Assembly: GCA_028292265.1 (NCBI GenBank)
Contig: JAQGMR010000023.1
Span: forward strand, 1 to 64,000
DNA from: Herminiimonas sp.
GTDB taxonomy: Bacteria; Pseudomonadota; Gammaproteobacteria; Burkholderiales; Burkholderiaceae_D
Length of the DNA stretch: 64,000 nt
Direction of reading: 5' to 3'
Shown: piece by piece, positions 1 to 7,803 of the stretch
Position numbering within the stretch: the first letter of the stretch is position 1
Layout of the letters: each line of letters opens with the position of its first letter
Program-made: the position numbers and the translations under genes
Notes under the pieces: generated by a model
What the model was told of the DNA's origin: nothing
The model's database searches: none
The model's input: the letters and a program-made list of their open reading frames with translations, nothing else

Positions 1-2142
1 CTCGATCGCACCCTGATCAGGCTCTTTCGCGAGAAAGGCATGGTTCAGGACGTCCGCCATCGACGGCCGTTTTGCCGGGTCGGGATTGAGTACCCAGCCA
101 ATGAACTCCCGTGCTTCTCGCGGAAGGCTGGGCTTATCAGGCAGGCCGCGCCAGAATTCTTTTTGCAAGTACCTGGTCCCGTACAGCTTCAAAGCCTCTT
201 TAAGGCCACTTTCCGACTCTGGGAACGCCGAGCGCCCGTCAGGAGAAAACATCCGGTACACCATCAAGCCGAACGCCCATACGTCGTCCTTCTGCGGAGA
301 GAAGCTTGCCCCGTCCGGATTTTGCGTCGTGGCCCTCGCCGTTAGCCGTTCGGGCGATTTTCGATGTGAACTGGTGACCACGTCTTCCCGCGCATACATG
401 AATGCACCCGTATGCGCGGCGCCAAAATTTGTGAGCTTCACGACGACGTCGTCGCCTTCAAGCGCCAGCACCACGTCTTCGGGACGCAAATCCCCGTGCG
501 CCATTTTCAACTGATGCAGTTCGTTCAGGGCATTCGCGACTCCCTTGCACATCGTGCGCGCGCCCTCCGCGCGGCGGACGTCGCCCCGCAACTGGGAATT
601 GATGAACTGCCCCAGGTTCCCATACGCCGGCCGCTCCATGGCGAGACGCACCTTGCCATTCGTAGAAGGCGTAATCAACACGTCGGGCGCAAGGCCTGGC
701 GCCCTTTGATTGATCTCCATGTGTCGCAGTACTTCCCGGGTGGCATGGTGAGGGTCGACCGGTGCAGCCCCCGGGCGTGAATCAGGACCGGCGTCGATCT
801 CCTTAACCAGCATGGTCTCTTTGCCGTTCCGGTACAGGCTGGTACCCGGCGCGCCATCCGCCGCGCTTGGCTCCACGTCCCGAGTCCAGGTTTTCCGCTC
901 GCCGTCCGCAGCATATTCAATGAGGGAGTCGCCATCGAAGTAGGCTTCGTACCCCTTCTGCGCATGCGAAAGCACCGCAGCTGAAAACCTGTCCAGCCGC
1001 TGCAACAGGTCGGGAAGCGGGATCTTCAGCTGCGCGCGTTCCGAATCCTTCGCCTTCTCGCTCTGGCTTGCGACGGCATCCATCAGCGCCTTCGACAGCT
1101 CGAGCCGGTATTGCGCGCCCTGAGTTGCAAACAGCGCGCTCAGGGTTGCAAATGGCGCGGTCCGGTCGATGTTTTCCTTCAATTGGTCGTTGATCACGCC
1201 TGCAAGCTTTTGCGCTGCTTCATCGAGCTTGTCTTCATCAAGCTCCCCCGTACCCAACCGTTTCACCGCATCGGCAAAGGCTGGCTCTTGCCAGAGCGTG
1301 GGCGTATGCAGTATTCCAGGCCGCAGGTTCATCAAGTCAGGGTGGGTGCTGGCGAAGGCCTTTGCCTCGAAATATAACGCCCGCATGTTGGGCCCGAGCG
1401 CATGGGGTGTTTCGGCTGCGTATTTCAAAACCTGACGAGCAAACTTCGCCACGACTTTTCGCGAAGGCGGGGCCTTGACAGCGATCGGCGACGACGTCGC
1501 GTCAATATCGCTTCCGTGCAAGAGATTGTGTCGATGCTGGACATGGTCCCGCATTGCCCTGATGCCTTTTTCTGATAGACCGGTCTGTGCAGCCAATGTG
1601 GGAATGGCGCAATTGTCAGCTTCTTCACTGGCCGAACTTTCGGAGTCGTCGCCATCATCGACGGTATCGTGGAGTCTCAGAATCCGCCTGCGATCACCGT
1701 CGGTGGCGTCGAATTTTTTTACCAGCGCATCCAGCGCGATTTGCAAGGTTTCGGCCTTGATCTCCTGCCTGGAATGCCGCATTTCCTTCCGGACGTCATT
1801 CAGGATCTGTTGCGCATCCGGTTGGTCCTCGAACCGCTGCAGGAGATGCTCGACTGCGGCGGTGGCGGCCTTGCGCTGCGTAATATCCTTCAGGGTTAGC
1901 GCTTCCCAGAAGCGCGTGGGAAGGCTCCTGTGGCCCGCGCGGACATAAAAGTACGTCTTCGTTTCGGACTGCTTCACATCTTGTGACAGTCGACCAGAGA
2001 CCGTGGCGCCGGCCCCTTTTTCAGCGGCCGCCTCCTGCAACTTCTCCGACATTTTCTTTATGGACTTGCCGGTTATGTCTGGTTTCGCTGTAGCGGATGT
2101 AGTCGATGTATTCGCGTGGAATACGGAGATGCTTTTGCCCAT
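1..2142 (-). CDS. Large kinase-like protein with degenerate catalytic motifs (3' end outside window)
   Basis: Open from an ATG at 2142 to the left edge, 714 codons visible, no stop seen. I read the N-terminus as Ser/Thr-rich (residues 1-30), then a domain around residues 30-135 shared with the next gene, a long helical region, and a protein-kinase fold from about residue 430. The N-lobe lysine is kept (LVKEI, K447). The catalytic loop reads HGDLRPED at 549-556, so the HRD Asp is kept but the loop Asn is Asp. The DFG motif is NFG at 572-574, losing the Mg-binding Asp. A C-lobe motif of the form DPAKRPSMADVL follows near the left edge. This pattern predicts weak or no phosphotransfer, although that needs testing. 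The S/T-rich start and lack of a signal peptide or membrane segment suit a cytosolic or type III-secreted protein (inference). No clear Shine-Dalgarno precedes the ATG; an internal ATG (residue 31) is possible. Confidence 0.75.
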   Translation of the reverse strand, partial: MGKSISVFHANTSTTSATAKPDITGKSIKKMSEKLQEAAAEKGAGATVSGRLSQDVKQSETKTYFYVRAGHRSLPTRFWEALTLKDITQRKAATAAVEHLLQRFEDQPDAQQILNDVRKEMRHSRQEIKAETLQIALDALVKKFDATDGDRRRILRLHDTVDDGDDSESSASEEADNCAIPTLAAQTGLSEKGIRAMRDHVQHRHNLLHGSDIDATSSPIAVKAPPSRKVVAKFARQVLKYAAETPHALGPNMRALYFEAKAFASTHPDLMNLRPGILHTPTLWQEPAFADAVKRLGTGELDEDKLDEAAQKLAGVINDQLKENIDRTAPFATLSALFATQGAQYRLELSKALMDAVASQSEKAKDSERAQLKIPLPDLLQRLDRFSAAVLSHAQKGYEAYFDGDSLIEYAADGERKTWTRDVEPSAADGAPGTSLYRNGKETMLVKEIDAGPDSRPGAAPVDPHHATREVLRHMEINQRAPGLAPDVLITPSTNGKVRLAMERPAYGNLGQFINSQLRGDVRRAEGARTMCKGVANALNELHQLKMAHGDLRPEDVVLALEGDDVVVKLTNFGAAHTGAFMYAREDVVTSSHRKSPERLTARATTQNPDGASFSPQKDDVWAFGLMVYRMFSPDGRSAFPESESGLKEALKLYGTRYLQKEFWRGLPDKPSLPREAREFIGWVLNPDPAKRPSMADVLNHAFLAKEPDQGAIE

Positions 2143-2523
2143 AGTGGATAGCCGTCAAGGTGGAGTGCTACGACACCAGCCTGGATCGGCCGGACTCAAC
2201 ACATGAGTAACAATGGATCGATATCCGTTCATAAAACGGCGAGTGCTAATCGGTATCCGTCTAAATAGTCTGACTTTCGACTGGACGCCCATGAATCCTC
2301 AGCATCCATTGCAGAAGGACGTGGCTTCAGACGCATTGATGCGGAAGGCTTTGCCGAAGCGGAAGCAATCGGAGACGCGGCGGTGGAAACGGAAGGCTGC
2401 CCCTGATCGGCTTTCGTTGGACGCATTGGCATGTAAATCTGGCGCGGCGTCCTCCCTCCAGTCTGGAGTTGGAGGGAGACTGATAAAGTCAAGATTCCGA
2501 TGCTGCGGCTCACAACTCCGCCT
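2143..2523. other. Intergenic region between the two kinase-like genes
   Basis: About 380 bases without a convincing gene. It must contain the promoter of the left-hand kinase-like gene (minus strand) and the 3' flank of the right-hand one. I found no clear sigma-70 pair and no hrp/PIP-type box. Short open frames here have no ribosome-binding site or family resemblance. It contains the inverted repeat at 2453-2477. Confidence 0.5.
2453..2477. repeat. 8-bp inverted repeat downstream of pseudokinase 2
   Basis: TCCCTCCA and TGGAGGGA flank a 9-base loop. An alternative 5-bp stem (CTCCA/TGGAG) overlaps it. It lies 47-71 bases beyond the stop of the 1269-residue gene, but no T-run follows on the minus strand, so it is not a textbook intrinsic terminator. 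Confidence 0.35.
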
Positions 2524-5500
2524 TTATTTGCCGAGCGTCTGATTGGTGCGGCGGTGAGCAACTCCATCGAAAAATTTATCGAGGCATTGCGCAAAGACGG
2601 GATTGTCACTCCCCGCCCGGGAGAACAGTGTCAGGCATGCCTGAAACTTCACGTCGTCCGGCGAGCCGAGGATAGCGAATGCCGAGTCGCCTTTTACTTT
2701 GAGCATCAGGTTGCAGCATTCGACCAATCGGCTGCCCAGCACCGGGTCCGCAAGGTACGCTTTCGCTTCGTCCAGGCTGGAAATCGCGTATCGTTTCGAG
2801 TTCTCACTGAGTCCCAGCCCGGCAATTTGGGGGAATATGTACCATATCCAGTGGTTTTGCTTTCGGCCGCTCCTGAGTTCTTTGCGGACGCTGTCGATCA
2901 CGAGGTCTTGCGCGTCGACGAAGCGCTTCAAGCTGTGAGGATCTTTCGCCGCCTTTGTTGCAGTTGTGGCAGTTGTGGCTGTCGCTGTGGCAGCAGTTGC
3001 TCTTGCAGACGTCGCTGCCGCAGCGGTCGAAGACGGCGGCGCTGCCGTAAACACATCGTTCCTGTCCGTCGTAATTCTTCTGAACTGGCGAGGTGGCTTG
3101 CCCAAGCCCGGCTCAGGCCGATTAAACCCGTCGTCGTGACGTGCCGCGTGAAGCACCGCTGCAGCGATGTCTCCGCCCGGCGCTCCGCCAATTGCCGGGC
3201 TCAGCAGGCGAGTGGTACCACCGTCGAGATCATCCATGCCCTGTGCGATGCGTGTCGTGCCGTATGCGTCGCTTCCCGATGACGCCTTACCAGTGGAGGA
3301 TTCTTCACCGTCGGTGCTTTCGGCCTCACTCCCTTCTTCACCGGATGGCAGGATGCCTTCAAGCGCGAAGGGACCGGACTTTGCGTGTGGTTCGCCCTGA
3401 AGATGCGGGTTAGCCTTATAGAACGCGTTCACTACAGCCAATATCGCTGCGTACGCAGGTGACGTGGAGCGGCTCTGCTCATTTACGAATGGGATAAACC
3501 TGATGGCGAACCGGGAGAATGTCGCAAGGGCGGGCGCAGCGGCCGTCTGGCCACTAAACGCTTCGAGGCACTGAATGATTACCTTAACCTCATCGGTGTT
3601 GCATCCAAAAAGTCCCGCAAACCGCTTGATCTGGTCATCGGGCCAGTTCATGACCGCTTCCAGATCCTTGCTGGCCTTCACGGTCGGAGCGTGCAGGGTC
3701 ACACCGATTCCATGACTGCCATAGAGCTGATCGTCAGACCCTTCACTGATCCGAGAGTCGCTGCCGTCCGCACCATCGATGTTATCGGCTGTGTGGTTTG
3801 AACGAGGGCTCACATGAGAATCCGGGAAGGAGTCTTCGCTCGATTCATACGATGACGTCCTGACGTTCGTCCGCTTCCTGATGGCCACGCCAACATCTTC
3901 CGATTCGTCATTGTCGCGAACATGGGAATCCTCGAAAGACTGGTCGTACGACTTAAACAAGGACTCCGGCGCAGGCGTAGTCGCGTTAGTCGCCACGGCA
4001 TTATTGGGGTCTGAACTTTTGCGCCGCTGCATAGCGGCGAGGCCGGTTAATGCAGCGGCACGAATAGTGTTTTTCCGATCGAAATAGGGATCTTTTTGCA
4101 GATCATCCGCACTTGGCCGGGCTGCGGGATCCCAGCTAAGCAGTCTTCGAATGAGGTCTTGTGCTTCGGCAGGAATCGCCTTTAACTGCGGCGTCTTATA
4201 GCGGAAATTATTGTAGGGCTCAAGGTCCGAGGGCAATAGCCCGCGGTCCGTCGGCTCCTCAAAGGGCGCTTTCCCGACATGCATTTTGAACAGCATGACA
4301 CCAAGCGCCCACATGTCGGCCTTCTGTGTGGCCAAGAGATCGGGAAGCGGATGTGGAGCTTCAAGCTCGCTTGAATATTGCAACCGGACCATTTCAGGCG
4401 CTGCATACTCGAACGATGCCGCGTGAGGTTCGAAGATTTTATGCGCTTTCCCTTTTGCGGCCGAATCGAAACCCGTAAGCACGAAGCGGCTTTCCCCGTT
4501 TCGAAGCACACTTCCGAAATTGTCCTCGCTTAAACCCTGGTGAATCACGTTTCGCCGATGGACACTGGCGACCGCTTCCACAGCACCGATAAACGCGAGC
4601 CTGATTTCATTCCACCGATTCCCGACTCGCTCTCCGGGTGCCGGCGCGTCGCCCGGCACTTCACTCAAAGCGCGAACCGGCATTTCCACGACATGCAGCA
4701 GCTCCCCGTTGGGGCCCGGTATGATCGCGAGGCTTTCTATCGCAGCGTTATCGCCTGCAGCGGAAAGCTGGCTATGCATGCGGGCGCCGCTTCGGAACGC
4801 GACTAACTGCTTGTCGTAATCGGGGTTTGGCTTTTCGTTAATCGTCTTGGGTATGGTCCGCACGGCGACACGATTTCTATCCTTGTCCTGGAAGATCGTG
4901 AATTGCTGCATGTCCCTTAGCTCGGTAACCCTGGTGTACTTCACATTACCGAGTTTGAAGCCCTTCCCATGCACATCGACCCGGCGTATATCGTCTTTGA
5001 CCCGCTTCTCCCTTGGCGCGCGGTTCCCGGCGTCCATGAGGTCGAGCAGGCGCGACATCTCGTTGCCGTAGTTCAGGTCCAGCCGGTCTGGCAGCTTGCT
5101 TAGTACGTCGAGGTAAAGATAGTCGGCGGCTGCGCCGGCACGCCGGCAAAGTTGCAGGAAAGTGATGCTTAGAGGCGCTGCAACCTGCGGCTTGCCGTCG
5201 GGATTGACTGGTGTTCCCGTCTGCGCAATGAACTCCCTGAACAAATACTGCTTGAAGGCCTTGGGGTCACTGGTTTCAAACAGGAGTTTGATTTCGGGGT
5301 TTTCGTAAATTTCCTTCTGCAATGCGGTCCCAAGCTGGTTCAGCCTGGGCGCAAGCTCTCGCTTGAGCTCGCCTTTAGGTAACGGAAGACCGAAAAGCAT
5401 CGCGCACTCCCTGAATTCCGCTAACTTCAAGGAATCGGGCGTATGGCGCGCGCCGATAACTTCGTCCATTAGATCCGGGCGAGCTTTCGCGAAAGCCAAA

Positions 5501-6333
5501 ACGATGTCATGCACCTCGGATCTCCAAGTCGGGACCTGCATGGCACGGTCCTGAGGGTTTGGATTGTTCGGTACAAGATTGGGGTCCTTGCGGTATGCGT
5601 CCAGCCATATTTTTGCGAACTCAGCCACCCGTTCCAGTTCACTATTTTTCAGGGGGGGCAGTTTGGCGCTTTCGGTTTTCAGGTCCAGCACTTCCAGCCT
5701 CTTAGGGTCCAGTGCCACCTTGTTGTGCGACTGCACGGCAAGGCGATTACTCACGTACGCCTGCATTGCCGAAAGTGTCTGGGGATCGAGATCTTGAGCC
5801 CGATTTGTCCTGGCGTTGATGCTTCCGAGTTGTGCTTTCAGAGCTCTTGAATCGCTGGGCTTGAGCGCGACGAAGTCCTTGATGCAGGCCTCCGCCGCCA
5901 GGTTTCCCGCGGCGAGCCGTCCGACCGCTTTCTGCAATGCGGGCGTTGTCTTCAGGTCCTTCTTGCCCTCCATTTGAGCCCGGATCTGCCTCACGGATTC
6001 GGTTGCCCCTGGCTCCGCCTCGAAGCGAGCGAGCAACCGTTCCACTGCCCGCTTGGCATTGCCACGTCGCTCGATATCGTGTCCACGCGCAAAATCCCAC
6101 AGCTTCTTCACCAGATTGCGTTGCGGGTTGCGGATGTAAAGGTTGATCGCGAATTCCTTGCCATTGGAATCGAGCACTACGCGGCCAGCAACGGTACTGC
6201 CTTTATGCGCCGCACTAATCATCTGTTCAAACTGCTGAAGCGTCTTAACCGGGGAATCACGCCTGGAACCGGAAGGTACGTCCGCGTCGCGGCGCAAGAC
6301 CCGGACAGACGACGGGATAGTGGGATTTGTCAT
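2524..6333 (-). CDS. Giant pseudokinase with C-terminal DUF1810 domain
   Basis: 1269 residues; ATG at 6333 with AAGGA seven bases upstream. Order of parts: an N-terminal region (about 30-140) that aligns by eye with the N-terminus of the neighbouring kinase-like gene, a helical region, a kinase-like fold (about 470-750), an acidic Ser-rich disordered stretch, an Ala/Thr linker, and a DUF1810 domain from about 1131 to the end (the HWIWYIFPQ and LGSPDDVKFQ motifs mark it). All three catalytic signatures are altered: the VAIK Lys is Arg (R492), HRD is HQG (598-600), and DFG is GFD (621-623), while the loop Asn (N605) and a DMWALG subdomain IX motif remain. The protein is therefore expected to be a catalytically dead scaffold or sensor. 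DUF1810 has no settled function known to me. No signal peptide. Effector or regulator roles are inference. Confidence 0.85.
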   Translation of the reverse strand: MTNPTIPSSVRVLRRDADVPSGSRRDSPVKTLQQFEQMISAAHKGSTVAGRVVLDSNGKEFAINLYIRNPQRNLVKKLWDFARGHDIERRGNAKRAVERLLARFEAEPGATESVRQIRAQMEGKKDLKTTPALQKAVGRLAAGNLAAEACIKDFVALKPSDSRALKAQLGSINARTNRAQDLDPQTLSAMQAYVSNRLAVQSHNKVALDPKRLEVLDLKTESAKLPPLKNSELERVAEFAKIWLDAYRKDPNLVPNNPNPQDRAMQVPTWRSEVHDIVLAFAKARPDLMDEVIGARHTPDSLKLAEFRECAMLFGLPLPKGELKRELAPRLNQLGTALQKEIYENPEIKLLFETSDPKAFKQYLFREFIAQTGTPVNPDGKPQVAAPLSITFLQLCRRAGAAADYLYLDVLSKLPDRLDLNYGNEMSRLLDLMDAGNRAPREKRVKDDIRRVDVHGKGFKLGNVKYTRVTELRDMQQFTIFQDKDRNRVAVRTIPKTINEKPNPDYDKQLVAFRSGARMHSQLSAAGDNAAIESLAIIPGPNGELLHVVEMPVRALSEVPGDAPAPGERVGNRWNEIRLAFIGAVEAVASVHRRNVIHQGLSEDNFGSVLRNGESRFVLTGFDSAAKGKAHKIFEPHAASFEYAAPEMVRLQYSSELEAPHPLPDLLATQKADMWALGVMLFKMHVGKAPFEEPTDRGLLPSDLEPYNNFRYKTPQLKAIPAEAQDLIRRLLSWDPAARPSADDLQKDPYFDRKNTIRAAALTGLAAMQRRKSSDPNNAVATNATTPAPESLFKSYDQSFEDSHVRDNDESEDVGVAIRKRTNVRTSSYESSEDSFPDSHVSPRSNHTADNIDGADGSDSRISEGSDDQLYGSHGIGVTLHAPTVKASKDLEAVMNWPDDQIKRFAGLFGCNTDEVKVIIQCLEAFSGQTAAAPALATFSRFAIRFIPFVNEQSRSTSPAYAAILAVVNAFYKANPHLQGEPHAKSGPFALEGILPSGEEGSEAESTDGEESSTGKASSGSDAYGTTRIAQGMDDLDGGTTRLLSPAIGGAPGGDIAAAVLHAARHDDGFNRPEPGLGKPPRQFRRITTDRNDVFTAAPPSSTAAAATSARATAATATATTATTATKAAKDPHSLKRFVDAQDLVIDSVRKELRSGRKQNHWIWYIFPQIAGLGLSENSKRYAISSLDEAKAYLADPVLGSRLVECCNLMLKVKGDSAFAILGSPDDVKFQACLTLFSRAGSDNPVFAQCLDKFFDGVAHRRTNQTLGK

Positions 6334-6651
6334 GGCGGGTCCTTATGATGGGTTAGCCCGGGAAGCGGCGTTCCAGCGGCATGCCCATGGAATTGCGTTT
6401 TCCGCCCGGCGTCCGTACTGGAGCGAGATGAATCCGATTAGTAACGCAACCGATCAGACTGTTCATTCCAGCCAACTAACAGTATTGCAGTGACATTGCA
6501 GTGCGGCACCGGCGCACCCGGACCACCGTTTATAATATGGCGCGATGCCGGCCCGGCCGGACCAGGAAGTGAAACACCACGAGAATCGCGAGACTAGCAA
6601 CGCGAGACCAGCAACCCGCGCGAATAACGCGAGAACCCCAGGAGATCATCG
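6334..6651. other. Divergent intergenic region, pseudokinase 2 / dctP
   Basis: Holds the promoters of the minus-strand pseudokinase and the plus-strand TRAP operon. Seen here are a tandem ATTGCAGTG repeat (6484-6503) and a TATAAT hexamer (6531-6536). Near-repeats of the form CGCGAGACNAGCAAC lie at about 6586-6620. No gene is visible. Confidence 0.5.
6484..6536 (+). promoter_or_regulatory. Probable dctP promoter with tandem operator-like repeat
   Basis: ATTGCAGTG occurs twice, 11 bases apart (6484-6492 and 6495-6503), one helical turn, as expected of a regulator-binding site. A perfect TATAAT lies at 6531-6536. No good -35 hexamer stands 16-18 bases upstream of it, so an activator-dependent promoter is plausible. 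The transcript leader would be about 110 bases. Confidence 0.4.
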
Positions 6652-7677
6652 ATGTCGCAGCAAACCCGTCGCAAATTCTTGACCCAGGCCAGCGGTCTGG
6701 CACTCGGCGCCGCCGGCGCTTCCCTCACGGGACTCGCTCATGCCCAGTCCGCGGAGTTCGCGCTCAAGTTCGGCAGCAACCTGCCTGCGGTCCATCCGCT
6801 GAACGTGCGGGCCAAGGAAGCGGCGGACGCGATCCGCAAGGAGACCAAGGGGCGGGTCGACATTCAGGTGTACCCCAACAATCAGCTTGGCTCCGACACC
6901 GACATGCTGTCGCAGGTGCGCTCCGGCGCGATGGACTTCATGACCTTGTCCGGCCTGATCCTGTCGACTTTGGTGCCGGTTGCCTCCATTAACGGCATCG
7001 GCTTCGCCTTCAAGGATTACTCGCAAGTCTGGTCCGCGATGGACGGCGAGCTTGGTGCCTTTGTACGCGGCAATATAGCCAAGGCCGGCCTGCACGCCTT
7101 CGACAAGATTTGGGACAACGGCTACCGGCAAATCACGAGTTCGACGCGCCCGATCGCGCAACCGTCCGACTTGAAAGGCTTCAAGATCCGCGTGCCGGTC
7201 AGCCCGCTGTGGACGTCGATGTTCAAGTCGCTGGACGCTTCGCCAGCCTCGATCAACTTCAGCGAGGTGTATTCGGCGCTGCAGACTAAGATCGTTGAAG
7301 GCCAGGAAAACCCCCTCGCGATCATCCAGACCGCCAAGCTGTATGAGGTGCAGAAATACTGCTCCATGACCAACCACATGTGGGACGGCTTCTGGTTCCT
7401 CGCCAACAGCAAGAAGTGGGCAGCGATACCCAAGGACCTGCAGGACATCATCACCAAACACATCAACGCCGCCGGCGTGTCGGAGCGCGACGACGTGCGC
7501 CGGCTTAACAATTCGGTGGAAGTCGAGCTGAAAGCCAAGGGCATGACCTTCAACCAGGTCAATTCCGATGCCTTCCGCGCGGTCCTGCGCAAGTCGGGCT
7601 TCTATGCCGACTGGAAGAAGAAATATGGCGCCGATGCCTGGGCGCTGCTTGAGAAGGTTTCCGGCAAACTGGAGTAA
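6652..7677 (+). CDS. dctP: TRAP transporter substrate-binding protein (DctP family)
   Basis: 341 residues, the normal size for the family. ATG with AGGAGATC close upstream. Residues 1-31 form a Tat-like export signal (SQQTRRKFLTQASG followed by an Ala-rich core and AHAQ), so the folded protein probably reaches the periplasm by the Tat route. Family features include the KFGSNLPAVHPLN start, the YPNNQLGSDTDML segment and the ENPLAIIQTAKLYEVQKY motif near residue 222. It captures a carboxylate-type solute and passes it to the membrane subunits encoded next (DctQM). The substrate cannot be told from sequence. It is first in a three-gene plus-strand unit, and a hairpin follows its stop codon. Confidence 0.93.
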   Translation: MSQQTRRKFLTQASGLALGAAGASLTGLAHAQSAEFALKFGSNLPAVHPLNVRAKEAADAIRKETKGRVDIQVYPNNQLGSDTDMLSQVRSGAMDFMTLSGLILSTLVPVASINGIGFAFKDYSQVWSAMDGELGAFVRGNIAKAGLHAFDKIWDNGYRQITSSTRPIAQPSDLKGFKIRVPVSPLWTSMFKSLDASPASINFSEVYSALQTKIVEGQENPLAIIQTAKLYEVQKYCSMTNHMWDGFWFLANSKKWAAIPKDLQDIITKHINAAGVSERDDVRRLNNSVEVELKAKGMTFNQVNSDAFRAVLRKSGFYADWKKKYGADAWALLEKVSGKLE

Positions 7678-7696
7678 CACGTAACACGGCTGCCGT

Positions 7697-7725
7697 GACG
7701 GCCTGCCCTATCAGGCCGGGCCGTC
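7697..7725 (+). repeat. Intergenic hairpin after dctP
   Basis: GACGGCC (7697-7703) pairs with GGCCGTC (7719-7725); an alternative GGCCTG/CAGGCC stem lies inside. There is no T-run. Hairpins at this place often stabilise the binding-protein message relative to the permease message; that role is inference here. A 13-base tandem duplication (CCACGCCGCCAGG at 7742-7754 and 7755-7767) follows. Confidence 0.4.
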
Positions 7726-7803
7726 AGGCTGCCGGATCATGCCACGCCGCCAGGCCACGCCGCCAGGCTGACGTAACAGGCAGAGGTAACACCGGGAATC
7801 GCC

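Noticed and set aside
2229-2609. Ser-rich minus-strand frame between the two kinase-like genes
   Set aside because: It overlaps the end of the pseudokinase gene in another frame and shows no homology or start signal.
6646-7680. Long open frame (about 344 codons) antisense to the dctP gene
   Set aside because: It mirrors the dctP coding region, has no ribosome-binding site or family likeness, and arises from GC-rich codon bias. dctP on the plus strand is unmistakable.
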